Source: Planctomycetota bacterium (lineage in GTDB: Bacteria; Planctomycetota; UBA8108; JACQVS01). From it: a stretch of 60,783 nt of DNA. The stretch is taken from positions 1 to 60,783 of the forward strand of contig JANQLS010000144.1 in assembly GCA_028280485.1 (NCBI GenBank), written 5' to 3'. Below are positions 7,515-16,433 of this stretch, piece after piece. The translations under genes were made by a program, and so were the position numbers. The notes under the pieces were generated by a model. The model had not been told where the DNA came from. It saw only the letters and a list, made by a program, of their open reading frames with translations, and made no database searches. The stretch's first letter is position 1, and each line of letters begins with the position of its first letter.

Positions 7515-8744
7515 ATGGTCATGCTTAAAGCTCGAATCATTTTAATTACATTTTGTGTGTTCTTATTGGGACTGCCTTTTTCCCCTTCTCTTTATTCCGA
7601 ATCCAAAGATAAAAAAATCCTCGTTCACTATATGCCCTGGTACGCAACGAAACCGGTCAGTGGTTACTGGGGATGGCATTGGACGATGAATCAATTCAAT
7701 CCAGAAAAGGTGAAAGAAAATGGGCAGCGTGATGCAGCTTCTCATGATTATCCGTTGATTGGACTTTACGATTCGAATGATTCGGATGCCTTGGAATGCC
7801 AAGTATTGTTGATGAAATTAGCGGGGATCGATGGTGTGATTATCGACTGGTATGGAATTAAAAAGTTTCGTGACTACGCCGAAATTCATCGGAATTCATT
7901 ACACCTAATTAAGCATTTAAGGCGCGCAGGGCTTGAGTATGCAATTTGCTACGAAGATCAAACGATTAAACATATGATCAAAGGGCAGGTAATAAAGGAA
8001 GAAGAAGATATTGATCACGGCAAAGACGTCATGGAATGGCTGTCTAAAAATTGGTTCTCGGATGACGCCTACGTCAAAATGGGTGGTCAGCCCATATTGC
8101 TCGTTTTCGGACCCCAATACTTCGCGAAGGATCAGTGGAAAAAGATCGTCTCAGGTATACCGAATCAGCCAAAGTTATTCGCACTTCCCCATCTGACAAA
8201 GCAAGTTGGAGTTGAGCAGGCCTTCGGCTGGCCCCCGGTCAGTGGGGGCCGAAAAATCACTCCCTCAGTTTGGCGTAAATATTTGAATTCATTGTATTCT
8301 CGGCCGAACCCGGAAAATTCAGTGATCAGCCTTGTGTTCCCTGGTTTTAAAGATATTTACAAGCAAGCCAAGCTTCACGACAGTTACGGTTCGATTGATG
8401 CTCGTAATGGAAAGACCTTCAAAGAGACGTTTGAGCTTGCACTTAAAAGTAAGTCGGAAATTATTCAAATAGCAACGTGGAACGATTACGGGGAGGGGAC
8501 GGTCATCGAACCCACCAAAGAGCATGGCTATCGTTACTTGGAGCATATCCAGAAGCACACGAAGGCTTTGGATCGATATAGTCAGGATGACTTGCAGTTA
8601 CCGGTGATGTTGTATCAGTTGAAAAAACGCAAAGTGAGAAATCCAGAACAAATCAAACGTACTCAAAGAGCAGCTGAATTACTGTTCAATGGAAAGAATA
8701 AGGAAGCGCGAGAAATTATTCATAGAGAACTGCCCAAGAAATAA
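7515..8744 (+). CDS. Secreted GH71/GH99-like glycoside hydrolase
   Basis: The signal peptide (residues 1-28, hydrophobic core ILITFCVFLLGL) is followed by VHYMPWYATKPVSGYWGWHW, the hallmark opening of the GH99/GH71-like (beta/alpha)8 barrel family. Further family-like segments are GIDGVIIDWYGI (about residues 110-121) and IIQIATWNDYGEGTVIEP near residue 318. Members include endo-alpha-mannosidases and alpha-glucanases, so an endo-acting alpha-glycan hydrolase outside the cytoplasm is likely; the substrate cannot be read from the sequence. The last 70 residues form a helical tail. ATG 7515 or 7521 can serve as start. A strong terminator follows at 8822-8857. Confidence 0.8.
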   Translation: MVMLKARIILITFCVFLLGLPFSPSLYSESKDKKILVHYMPWYATKPVSGYWGWHWTMNQFNPEKVKENGQRDAASHDYPLIGLYDSNDSDALECQVLLMKLAGIDGVIIDWYGIKKFRDYAEIHRNSLHLIKHLRRAGLEYAICYEDQTIKHMIKGQVIKEEEDIDHGKDVMEWLSKNWFSDDAYVKMGGQPILLVFGPQYFAKDQWKKIVSGIPNQPKLFALPHLTKQVGVEQAFGWPPVSGGRKITPSVWRKYLNSLYSRPNPENSVISLVFPGFKDIYKQAKLHDSYGSIDARNGKTFKETFELALKSKSEIIQIATWNDYGEGTVIEPTKEHGYRYLEHIQKHTKALDRYSQDDLQLPVMLYQLKKRKVRNPEQIKRTQRAAELLFNGKNKEAREIIHRELPKK

Positions 8745-8821
8745 GATTCACCCTATATAGTATAATCTTTAATTGTTGCCTTTAGCTTGAACGCGGAGAG
8801 AAAAGTTTAAAGCGAATTCAC

Positions 8822-8857
8822 AAAAAAACTCCTGGCTCGTCGAGCCAGGAGTTTTTT
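8822..8857. terminator. Bidirectional intrinsic terminator
   Basis: CTCCTGGCTCG (8829-8839) pairs with CGAGCCAGGAG (8841-8851). It has an A run before and a T run after it, so it can end the glycoside hydrolase transcript on the plus strand and the lipoprotein transcript on the minus strand. Confidence 0.9.
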
Positions 8858-8915
8858 GTTTTGATTAAACTGAGTGAATCAAAACTCTCTCGATTAAAAG
8901 TAAATTATTTAAGCA

Positions 8916-9569
8916 TTACTTTTTAGGTTGAGGCATGTGAATGAGCCATCCACCATTTTCTTTCTTAAATTCGATAGGACGTGTTTTACCATCTTTAGAG
9001 GCGAAAGCAGCTGTGGCAGAGTCACCATTGATTTTAAGATCGGAGAGAGTGGAGCCTTTAAAGGGATTAGCTTCGGCTGCTTTCTTATCATCCAATTTAC
9101 TCAAAGTTGAGAAAACTTCTGTGAGAAGAGCGCCCTTATCTTTAATTTTATCAGCTAGTTTTGTCATGGCTTCAGGATCGGACAGCATGTTGATCCCTTT
9201 AGTGCTTTCTTCGCTAACACCATGCTTTTCTAGGATGGCTTTTAGCTCTCCAGCCACTTTCTTAGATTCTTCGGCTTTCTTCTTTGCTTCAGGGGTGTCG
9301 CCAGCCATTTTTGCTCCCATTTCAGCGAAACTTGCCATCATGCTCGACATGAGGACCATTCCGGCTGCCATTTGATCTTGTGAATCTTTGGTCATAGTGT
9401 TGACGATCGTGCCCCAGTCTTCAGATTCGGCTGCAGTTTGTACAGCTTTAAAAGCATCATCGGGTGTGGCGTGTTTGGCGGGTTCACTGCTACCGCCTGA
9501 GCAAGAGATGAGTGAAATGCTAAGAAGTGCGAGCACAACTACATTGGTGATTTTGAGAAGTGATTTCAA
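8916..9569 (-). CDS. Hypothetical secreted lipoprotein
   Basis: The 217-residue product has a signal peptide with lipobox LISCSG (Cys about residue 23) and then a Met-, Ala- and Lys-rich helical protein. The opening HATPDDAFKAVQTAAESEDWGTI and the closing KKENGGWLIHMP resemble small planctomycete lipoproteins with an NTF2- or DUF4878-like layout, but I cannot assign a family. The start is TTG 9569, preceded by AAAGGA with about seven bases of spacing. It shares a terminator with the glycoside hydrolase gene and is otherwise monocistronic. Confidence 0.65.
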   Translation of the reverse strand: MKSLLKITNVVVLALLSISLISCSGGSSEPAKHATPDDAFKAVQTAAESEDWGTIVNTMTKDSQDQMAAGMVLMSSMMASFAEMGAKMAGDTPEAKKKAEESKKVAGELKAILEKHGVSEESTKGINMLSDPEAMTKLADKIKDKGALLTEVFSTLSKLDDKKAAEANPFKGSTLSDLKINGDSATAAFASKDGKTRPIEFKKENGGWLIHMPQPKK

Positions 9570-10043
9570 GGTACGATCCTTTTTTTAAAATGACGTGAAG
9601 AGATGAATTAACAGTTTGGCATTGAAATGAAGCGAAATCCTAAATCGCTTCAAATACTGAAGAGAGAAACGATTTTAGGGCCCAATCGTGCCGGGGAAAT
9701 AAAGGCCAACAAGGTAACAAAATGTGGGTAGGACGTCCAGACGTTCCGAAGGCTGATCCCATGAAACAGCCTAAAATATCATATTTTTTGTGATTACCTG
9801 AAGAGCTCGAAGGAAGGAGCTTCCTGAGATTTCCTTTCAACCAGTAATACTTGATGTCGGGTTCGAAGAAGCAGATTTCACTGAATTTCAAACACAATTA
9901 TCGCTAATGCGAATCCCGTGTAGGGCACAAGAAAGGAATTTCGATTTAGATCTAGGGGAAGGAGAATAGGATTGGATTGTAAAAAACGGATTATGCAATC
10001 AACCCAAGTAAGAGATGAAGAGGTTTTAAAAATCGGGCTGATT
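9570..10043. other. Gene-free gap
   Basis: The 474 bases between two minus-strand genes hold the promoter of the lipoprotein gene at 9569 and the 3' region of the gene at 10044. The only open frame of note (minus strand, 9640-9897) has no ribosome binding site and an unprotein-like composition. I see no repeat or terminator. Confidence 0.4.
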
Positions 10044-11000
10044 TTAATCGAGACTAATAAAACCTCTAGAGATATTGTCTCTGCTCAAGAGGGATCGGAA
10101 ATTAGCTTCGATTTTAGAGTCATCATAATTTCCAGTGACAACCAAAATTCTCCCACAAGTAACGGTGTCACTTGCTTTGTGCCCTGAAAGTCGTTGATAG
10201 GCTGCTCCGGTTGCTCCGCCTTGAACCATCGAGGAGAGGGGGCTGATCACATCACTTTTGAATGCATCGGCACCCATCTCCTCTCGCAGATGGTTGCTTG
10301 TTTGTTTGACGGCGGCTACTTGATCATTGAGTTCCTTGAAGACTTCCTGTTGTGTTTTCGCCCATTGTTTTCGAACTTTCTCAGCATCTTTAGAGGTTCC
10401 CTTTTCTGGGCACTCTTTATTGAATTCAAAATCATGCTGAGTCATGGATTTCGTTGCGTTATCTCTCCATAAGGGTTTGTTGTAATGTTGATGAACTTTT
10501 TCGTTCATGATTCGAGGAAGGAGGAACGCCTTGGGATCGGTGATCCCTAAGAAATCGCTCAGCCGATACCCACCTTGATATCCTTGATAAACTTGAAATT
10601 TTTTAGCCCCATCGGAAGTGTACCTTTCAGCAGCAAATGTGTGTACATCATCGTTGGCGGCGAATTTGAATTGAACAACGCCAGGGCTGTCACTCTCAAC
10701 CCATGTGTTCATATATTGAGAGAAGGCATTAGAATCTGTGAATCGCCGGACTGAACCTGCTCCATCGGCTAAGTCGTTACTTCCTTGGAGCTTTTCTAAT
10801 CGCTCCATGCGGTCGGCTCCCAATGCGATCCGCATCACAATGTAGGAAACCAAGTCACATATCGACCCTGCTTGCTCCCAAATATTGATATACCCAAATG
10901 CATCAATACTATCCTGGATGACATTTTCAGGAGCTTTTGATTTCCAGATTTCAATAGGCGGGTTGAGCGCTAATGTCTTGACGTATCTCATGAGCCCCAT
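10044..11000 (-). CDS. Hypothetical protein, possible papain-fold (Cys-His) hydrolase
   Basis: A 318-residue protein without a signal peptide. The order of elements suits a papain-like fold: SICDLVSYIVM near residue 47 (a Cys at the start of a helix), DVHTFAAERY near residue 118 (a His on a strand), then FQVYQGYQGGYRLSDFLG near residue 135 (polar residues and the Gln-Tyr, Tyr-x-Leu pattern seen in several toxin-like cysteine hydrolases). This is inference from motif order only. The C-terminal half is helical and charged, with GGATGAAYQRL and VTCGRILVVTGNYDD. AAAGGA precedes ATG 11000. No immunity-like neighbour overlaps it. It could equally be an unrelated housekeeping protein. Confidence 0.5.
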   Translation of the reverse strand: MGLMRYVKTLALNPPIEIWKSKAPENVIQDSIDAFGYINIWEQAGSICDLVSYIVMRIALGADRMERLEKLQGSNDLADGAGSVRRFTDSNAFSQYMNTWVESDSPGVVQFKFAANDDVHTFAAERYTSDGAKKFQVYQGYQGGYRLSDFLGITDPKAFLLPRIMNEKVHQHYNKPLWRDNATKSMTQHDFEFNKECPEKGTSKDAEKVRKQWAKTQQEVFKELNDQVAAVKQTSNHLREEMGADAFKSDVISPLSSMVQGGATGAAYQRLSGHKASDTVTCGRILVVTGNYDDSKIEANFRSLLSRDNISRGFISLD

Positions 11001-11215
11001 AACGCGGTTCCTTTTGTGAAGGTAACATTGATACGCAAATTTTAGGTATCTTTGTTGCAGTTGAAATGATTTTGAATGAGTTCGATTTGTTTACTAAAGA
11101 ATGAGCTTAGCATTCTACTGGGCTTGTATCAACTGCAAGTCATCTAGTAGAGATGTAAATTCATACCAACCTAAAGGGGTAGAAACTAAGGGGTATGAGT
11201 TACAGGTTTCAATCA

Positions 11216-12700
11216 TTAGTGCCGCCTATCCAAATCCCATAGCCGAAAGCCGAGGTCTTCTCCAATTTCCGAATTTTCATCCTCTTCCTCATATGAGATC
11301 CGTTTGATTATTCCGCCATCATCTTTTAAATCTTCACCTACTGAATAAATAATTATCCCATCAACTAGAGTTTTCATTTTCATTTTTTCACCGCTGTATC
11401 GGTCCATGGGAATCTCGTTGATTTGATTTGGGACTAGCTCTTTTAGTGATCCTGGCCAACGGTTGTTTTCCAAACGAAATAGTTCGGCTGCTATTGCCAG
11501 GTTGGTGATTTCTAATTTGGTTGTTACTCTTTGATGAATGTTTGTCGCCATTATTAAGCCGCCAATACTTATGTAACCTAAGCCCTGCCAGCGAGGGCTT
11601 ATGTTGGCTGCTACTTCCTTAATTTCTTTCTCTATAATGTGAAATTTCTCTAATCGCTTGTTTTTTGGTAGAGCTATCGTTTCGATTATCCTGGTGGATT
11701 CACTCGTTGCGATACTTTGACAAGTAATGAGTCTCGCCTGAAGGAGAAGCCAATGTTTCAGCGCATTGAAGTAAGATTTCTGGCTAGAATCAAATCCGCT
11801 CATTCCTCGAAGCGACATTTTTTGATTTGCAGCAAGCCCCAAGGTATGGAATGACATAGCACGATCACCTCGAAGGGCATCGAGTAGAATTTGATTTGAA
11901 TCCTTGAGTTCTAACTCAATCAAGGAACGAATTTGGGCTAACTTGAGTGTCTCGGTTTGCGAATGGGCGATTACTCTTTCTAATAATTGAACTGTTTTAC
12001 CGAAAACAAAATTCCTAACAGATAAAGAAACCCCATCTATGGGAGGATTCAAAGATCGAGCAACGATGATTTGACTTTGAATTCCTGTCAGAGCCTGATC
12101 AATATCCCCTTCAATAATGTTTTTTAAAGTATCGATCTCTATAAGATTAGATGTATTTTTAATCAGACTTAGTTCACTCCGTTTTGCTGAATAAGGAAGA
12201 TCTCCCCATTCTATAAAGTATTTTCCTTGTATAGGTGCATTCGCTAAATCCCGCATCTTTTGTAAGGCAGGGGCTGCAAGCTCCAATTTCAAATCTAGCT
12301 GATCAATAAGTTCTTTATTTGGAATTGAATTGGGTTCTAACTCGTAAATTTTTACTACTGGATCAGGCTCAGAGTTATTCCAATTAGCTCTCTCCCAAAC
12401 TTCTTCTGGAATGAGTTTAGCTATTTCGAGAATTAACGGAGCCGAGTTATTTGAGTCCTCTAATTGAGGGCGACGCTCAAGAATCTCTTCCCAGCGCCAA
12501 TGAGGATCGGTTTTATCTAAATAAGTTGAGACTTCATTATAAAGTTTTTCAGCTTGCCACATGAAATACGTTCGGTAGGCCCAAGCTATGAGAAATAATG
12601 AAACAAGAATATATCCTGTCACTTTTCCAAATTTGAGTAGGCGATGAAAGCGTTTCTTTTTACTTGGAGAAGATGAATCTGATTTCAAATTTTGCCTCAC
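11216..12700 (-). CDS. Hypothetical membrane-anchored protein, planctomycete-type
   Basis: A 494-residue protein with a basic N-terminus, a transmembrane segment at about residues 28-48 (VTGYILVSLFLIAWAYRTYF) and a mostly helical soluble domain. Near the C-terminus it has LAIAAELFRLENNRWPGSLKELVP followed by PMDRYSGEKMK and IIYSVGEDLKDDGG. This arrangement resembles the C-terminal part of type II secretion pseudopilins and occurs in many planctomycete hypothetical proteins. It is probably an envelope protein of unknown role. The start is GTG 12700 without a strong ribosome binding site. It lies 44 bases downstream of apbE on the same strand and may be co-transcribed with it. Confidence 0.6.
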   Translation of the reverse strand: MRQNLKSDSSSPSKKKRFHRLLKFGKVTGYILVSLFLIAWAYRTYFMWQAEKLYNEVSTYLDKTDPHWRWEEILERRPQLEDSNNSAPLILEIAKLIPEEVWERANWNNSEPDPVVKIYELEPNSIPNKELIDQLDLKLELAAPALQKMRDLANAPIQGKYFIEWGDLPYSAKRSELSLIKNTSNLIEIDTLKNIIEGDIDQALTGIQSQIIVARSLNPPIDGVSLSVRNFVFGKTVQLLERVIAHSQTETLKLAQIRSLIELELKDSNQILLDALRGDRAMSFHTLGLAANQKMSLRGMSGFDSSQKSYFNALKHWLLLQARLITCQSIATSESTRIIETIALPKNKRLEKFHIIEKEIKEVAANISPRWQGLGYISIGGLIMATNIHQRVTTKLEITNLAIAAELFRLENNRWPGSLKELVPNQINEIPMDRYSGEKMKMKTLVDGIIIYSVGEDLKDDGGIIKRISYEEEDENSEIGEDLGFRLWDLDRRH

Positions 12701-12744
12701 GACTGAAAGAATAATTGTGTTTATTAATTCGTGGTTAATATTGT

Positions 12745-13794
12745 CTACTTAAACCCAAACCGAATCACCCCATCCTTAACAAAATAAACTTCAAATCTCC
12801 CCAATTCTTTTCTCATTCCCGCAGCGATAGGAAGGCACTTCTCTCTTCCTAAAACACTCATCGCCGAAGCTAAGGCATCGGCATCCGTTGCGGTGGGGGC
12901 GACCACGGTAACTTGATATTCGTGAGTTAATCCAAGGCAAGTTTTCGGATTGACGATGTGAGAATATATTTTGCCATCGATTTCTACTTTGCGACTCGCA
13001 TTACCTGAAGTGGCGACTGCACAATTTGCTAAAGTGAGAAAGGGAGTGAGAACATCTTCAATGTTTCTTGAGCGATCCTCATCCGGGATCACTTGCTTGA
13101 CGTTTTGAATTTGTACTACCCAACCATCGGCTCCAGGCGGAGGGTCTCCTATGGCAACATCGCCTCCACCATCGACGATCGCCCGATGAATGCTATGTTG
13201 CTTTAAAACTTTGAGGGCTTCATCGCAAGCGTAGCCTTTGGCAATCCCTCCCAGGTCTAACCGCATCGATTTTTTTAAGAGCTTCGCCTTTTTGCCGTCA
13301 GGACTGAGTTGGAGGTTTTGAATTCCAATGCGTTCCTGAGCCCATCTGATCTTTCTTTCTTCTGGAAGCCGCTTAGTGAAGGTGGCTTGTCGCCAAAGTA
13401 AAACGGCAGGTCCGATTGTGATATCGAATGCGCCATTCGTTTTATTGGCAAGATCAACCGATCGTTTTAAAACCCGTTGAAGATCGGGACTCAATGGAAC
13501 TTGGACTCCTTGCTTGGAACTTTTAGAGAGTTTTGAAAGTTCGCTTTCCATATCGTAATCACTCAAGATCGAATTGAGTTCAGCGATTCGTTTATAGGCT
13601 TCAGCAGAGGCTTGCTTAGCTTTGTTTTCGGACTCCGCAAAGAGCTTGATATGAAATGGAGATCCCATGTGGGTCTGGGTGAATTCAAAGGCTTTGAGTT
13701 GGGATTCATCTCCCGCCTGAAAAAACAGAGAGCACCCTGAGCTTAAAAGAATGAGAATTGTACAGACTAAGGGCAATGGGTGAGGTTGAAGCAT
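12745..13794 (-). CDS. apbE: FAD:protein FMN transferase (ApbE)
   Basis: A 349-residue lipoprotein-type ApbE. The lipobox is LLSSGCS (Cys about residue 21), and the family signature segments are TQTHMGSPFHIKLF, GAFDITIGPAV, MRLDLGGIAKGYACDEA, AIVDGGGDVAIG, AVATSGNASR and the C-terminal THEYQVTVVAPTATDADALASAM. ApbE proteins transfer FMN from FAD to a Thr or Ser of target flavoproteins, such as Rnf/Nqr subunits or FMN-binding domains, on the outer face of the membrane with Mg2+. The Thr-Asp-Ala-Asp-Ala motif of the metal and FAD site is present. No target flavoprotein is encoded nearby. The length is normal for the family. Confidence 0.93.
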   Translation of the reverse strand: MLQPHPLPLVCTILILLSSGCSLFFQAGDESQLKAFEFTQTHMGSPFHIKLFAESENKAKQASAEAYKRIAELNSILSDYDMESELSKLSKSSKQGVQVPLSPDLQRVLKRSVDLANKTNGAFDITIGPAVLLWRQATFTKRLPEERKIRWAQERIGIQNLQLSPDGKKAKLLKKSMRLDLGGIAKGYACDEALKVLKQHSIHRAIVDGGGDVAIGDPPPGADGWVVQIQNVKQVIPDEDRSRNIEDVLTPFLTLANCAVATSGNASRKVEIDGKIYSHIVNPKTCLGLTHEYQVTVVAPTATDADALASAMSVLGREKCLPIAAGMRKELGRFEVYFVKDGVIRFGFK

Positions 13795-14103
13795 AATTAT
13801 AGGGTTTGGTTCAAGTCTTTTGGTATTAATGGTTTATGGGTCTTTATTGGAGGTTGTGATCCGTTCCTAGAGCAAGCGCAGAACTTCTCCAAAGTTAAGA
13901 GAAATTCGCTTTTTCGACCGTACAAACGCATGTATAGTCGGGGTAGCCGAAAACGCGATTTCAGGCATTTGTCCTTCCATTCCAAATCTTAAAAAATGCC
14001 TGCTTATTTGGGTTTAATAGCTCCTATTCTAACATTGGAGCAAATGAGAATTAGGGCTTCTTAGTCAACCGGAAATCTGCACTCTAATTCAGAGATTCTA
14101 AGC
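13795..14103. promoter_or_regulatory. Divergent intergenic region
   Basis: These 309 bases between apbE (minus) and the beta-helix gene (plus) must hold both promoters. Two overlapping short frames, one per strand, lack start signals and are not credible genes. No repeat or clear promoter hexamers stand out. Confidence 0.35.
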
Positions 14104-16014
14104 GTGCTCTTTCGAATTGTTAAAGGTTTAGTTTCATCTACGAGCGGGTTCTCGTTAGTTTTGTGGCTCACATTATGTTTAGTGAGTTCCACAAGCTATG
14201 CGGAGATACTCCGTGTCTCCTTGACAGGCACCCAAGCCTTTCAAGATATTCAAAGCGCCATCAACCAAGCTGTTGCTGGGGATGAGATCATCGTCGAGGA
14301 AGGAACTTACCAGGTCGAACGGCCCATCGACTATCAGGGGAAAGACATCGCGATTCGATCCGAAGCTGGAGTCGAAACCACCATCATCGAGATGGCGCCG
14401 AACGCCCTCGTTCCTACCCAAGCAAGCCTTTTTATCTTTGATAAGAATGAGCCGGAAACGGCAATCTTAGAAGGTTTCACTCTCCAAAATGGTCGAGGGA
14501 GTCAATGGGGGAATGATCCTTTTGAAGCAAATGGCGGTGGGGCCATTTTGGTTCTCGATCAAAGCAAACCGACGATTCGGGCTTGTGTTTTCAATGATAA
14601 TACGGCTTCGGTTGGTGGAGCCGTTCTCTGTGGAAGAGGAGCCCAACCTACGTTCGACAATTGTTTATTCCAACAGAACTCGGCCACCTTTCTAGGTGGC
14701 GCAATCGGAATGGTGGAGTCTGATCCCGAAATTATCAATTGCGACATTCTTGAAAACTCAGCTACCCAAGGGGATGTTTTAGCTGGTGGTGGGGTCTACG
14801 GTTTTTCTTCGAGTCCTACGATCGATAACTGTTTCATCAGTTTTAACCTTGCAGGCACGGCTGATACCCCCGGTGAGGGAGGAGGATGTTACTTCGAACT
14901 CAATTCTTCGCCCACGATTTCTAGATGTTCTATCATCACCAACGCTGCGAGTATTGGCGGGGGAATGTTATTCTTTCAGGATTGCAGTCCCAACATCACT
15001 CAAACCGAATTCGTCACCAACTGGTCGACGGGTGGAGGTGGAGTTCTTCTCAATCAGATGTGTCCCGCAACGTTTGAAGATTGCGATTTTATCTCGAACG
15101 CCGCCTTTGGAACTCTCGGAGGTGGTGGAGTTTTGATTGCTTCTCAGTCGGATGCTGAATTTAAGAGATGCTTTTTCTCCGGAAACGATGCCGTTTTCGG
15201 TGGAGCTTTTCAGCTCTTCAATTCTTCCCCTGTGATTGAAAACACTCTCGTCGTAATGAACACTGCCGAGACGGGCGCGGGTGCAATGCAGATGTCAGAA
15301 GGCTCTCAACCTCGCATCATCCATTCCACTATCAGTGATAATGTGAGCATCGAGGGAGACGGAGGAGGGATCGTTTGCGAGATGTCGAATCCTCAAATCA
15401 TCAATTCCATCGTCAGTGGAAATTCACCGGAATCGATTTGCGGAGATGTCACCGGTAGCCTCGTCAACGAAGATCCACTCTTCGTTGAGAGAGGGGAGCA
15501 AAATCCCGACGACTTCTTTCTCATCGATATTCAGGGCCTCGAATTCGCAATTCCGGCTCACCTAATTAGCCTTGGGGATTATCGTCTTACCGAAGATTCT
15601 CCCGCCATCGACATCGGGGAAGTGGCTGAAGGATTAAGCGATGACTTCACTGGGGAGGGAATGAGAGAATGTAAGTCGCTCTTCGATGCTGGCGCTTTTG
15701 CCTTCTGTGTGGATATTCCGGCTCCCGAAATTTTCCGCCGTGGTGATACCGATGCCAACGGTGCTCTTGAAATCACCGATCCCATCAACAACTTGGCATT
15801 CCAGTTTTTGGGGACCTTTACTCCTCCCTGTATGGATGCGGCTGATTTCGATGACAATGGAAAAGTTGAAATCACCGACCCTATCGCCAATTTATCTCAC
15901 CAATTTTTGGGAACAGCTCCTCCCGCCCCTCCAGGAAAAGATACGTGTGGACCTGACTCCACCGCTGTCGAAGAAGTCGAATTGACCTGTGAGAGTTATC
16001 CCGCCTGTTTTTAA
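14104..16014 (+). CDS. Secreted parallel beta-helix protein with dockerin-like C-terminus
   Basis: The 636-residue product has a signal peptide (about residues 1-33), then a right-handed beta-helix from about 35 to 490 with many Gly-rich turns such as GGGAILVL, ASVGGAVLC, TFLGGAIGM and GGGGVLLNQ. Each turn ends in an N-x-x-I/F-x-x-N or C pattern typical of polymorphic-outer-membrane-type and DUF1565-like helices. The helix opens with the common FQDIQSAINQAVAGDEIIV. The last 90 residues are two dockerin-like calcium loops (RGDTDANGALEITDP and ADFDDNGKVEITDP) and the tail CESYPAC. Beta-helix folds often bind or cleave polysaccharides, but no catalytic set is visible. The start is GTG 14104. The C-terminal module is almost identical to that of the LamG protein at 25161-28763. 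Confidence 0.82.
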   Translation: MLFRIVKGLVSSTSGFSLVLWLTLCLVSSTSYAEILRVSLTGTQAFQDIQSAINQAVAGDEIIVEEGTYQVERPIDYQGKDIAIRSEAGVETTIIEMAPNALVPTQASLFIFDKNEPETAILEGFTLQNGRGSQWGNDPFEANGGGAILVLDQSKPTIRACVFNDNTASVGGAVLCGRGAQPTFDNCLFQQNSATFLGGAIGMVESDPEIINCDILENSATQGDVLAGGGVYGFSSSPTIDNCFISFNLAGTADTPGEGGGCYFELNSSPTISRCSIITNAASIGGGMLFFQDCSPNITQTEFVTNWSTGGGGVLLNQMCPATFEDCDFISNAAFGTLGGGGVLIASQSDAEFKRCFFSGNDAVFGGAFQLFNSSPVIENTLVVMNTAETGAGAMQMSEGSQPRIIHSTISDNVSIEGDGGGIVCEMSNPQIINSIVSGNSPESICGDVTGSLVNEDPLFVERGEQNPDDFFLIDIQGLEFAIPAHLISLGDYRLTEDSPAIDIGEVAEGLSDDFTGEGMRECKSLFDAGAFAFCVDIPAPEIFRRGDTDANGALEITDPINNLAFQFLGTFTPPCMDAADFDDNGKVEITDPIANLSHQFLGTAPPAPPGKDTCGPDSTAVEEVELTCESYPACF

Positions 16015-16075
16015 CAATTCTAAAAACTGCTGCCCAATTCCCACTGGGGAGAGTTCATAGTTACGCGCTTCAGTT

Positions 16076-16214
16076 ATCCCTCGCTGAAGCTTCGGGCTTG
16101 AGGGGCGAGATCCATCTTTTAAGCTAAACCTGTAGTATGGGCTTATTATTTAGTTCAGATAACGGCTGCATTTGAAATGGTCAACCGTTTAAGCCCGAAG
16201 CTTTAGTGAGGGAT
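16076..16214. repeat. REP-like inverted repeat pair R2
   Basis: Two 24 bp arms (16076-16099 and 16191-16214) carry the core AAGCCCGAAGCTTTAG and are inverted copies with two mismatches. The inner 91 bp resembles the centre of R4 at 40338-40477, sharing AAATG, CAACC and similar flanks next to the right arm. So these two are the same roughly 140 bp element. It lies downstream of the beta-helix gene. Confidence 0.75.
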
Positions 16215-16347
16215 CTCCAGTATATAAGGATAACTTCGTCCGGGAGAGGTCACCCCACCAACCACCAACCGATAATATCGACCAGAACTAATTCTCGGAA
16301 GATCTTCTCAAGTTGCCATTCTTAAGATCCGAAAACTTTTCAGTAGT

Positions 16348-16418
16348 GTCTTGTTTATCGGGACACAAGACCTGAGATCGGATGAAAGCTCATCTTTTCG
16401 CAAGTGTGAGCTTTTTTT
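16348..16418 (+). promoter_or_regulatory. Tandem hairpins with terminator just before a start codon
   Basis: A first stem, GTCTTGT/ACAAGAC (16348-16371), is followed by AAAGCTCA (16385-16392) pairing with TGAGCTTT (16407-16414) and a T run. This intrinsic-terminator shape ends about 15 bases before the ATG at 16434. It may simply close the upstream transcript, or act as an attenuator in the leader of the acetyltransferase-like gene. Confidence 0.5.
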
Positions 16419-16433
16419 AGAAATGGATCGACT

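Noticed and set aside
8941..9375. Plus-strand frame of 144 residues inside the lipoprotein gene
   Set aside because: It is the antisense of a gene with a clear signal peptide, lipobox and ribosome binding site; its composition follows from the other strand.
9640..9897. Minus-strand open frame of 85 residues
   Set aside because: It has no start signal, a composition rich in Cys, Trp and Pro, and no family pattern; it lies in a gap.
11101..11307. Plus-strand frame of 68 residues
   Set aside because: It overlaps the 3' end of the gene at 11216-12700 and has no ribosome binding site.
13780..13992. Overlapping short frames on both strands before the beta-helix gene
   Set aside because: Neither has a ribosome binding site; each is the other's shadow, and one overlaps the start of apbE.
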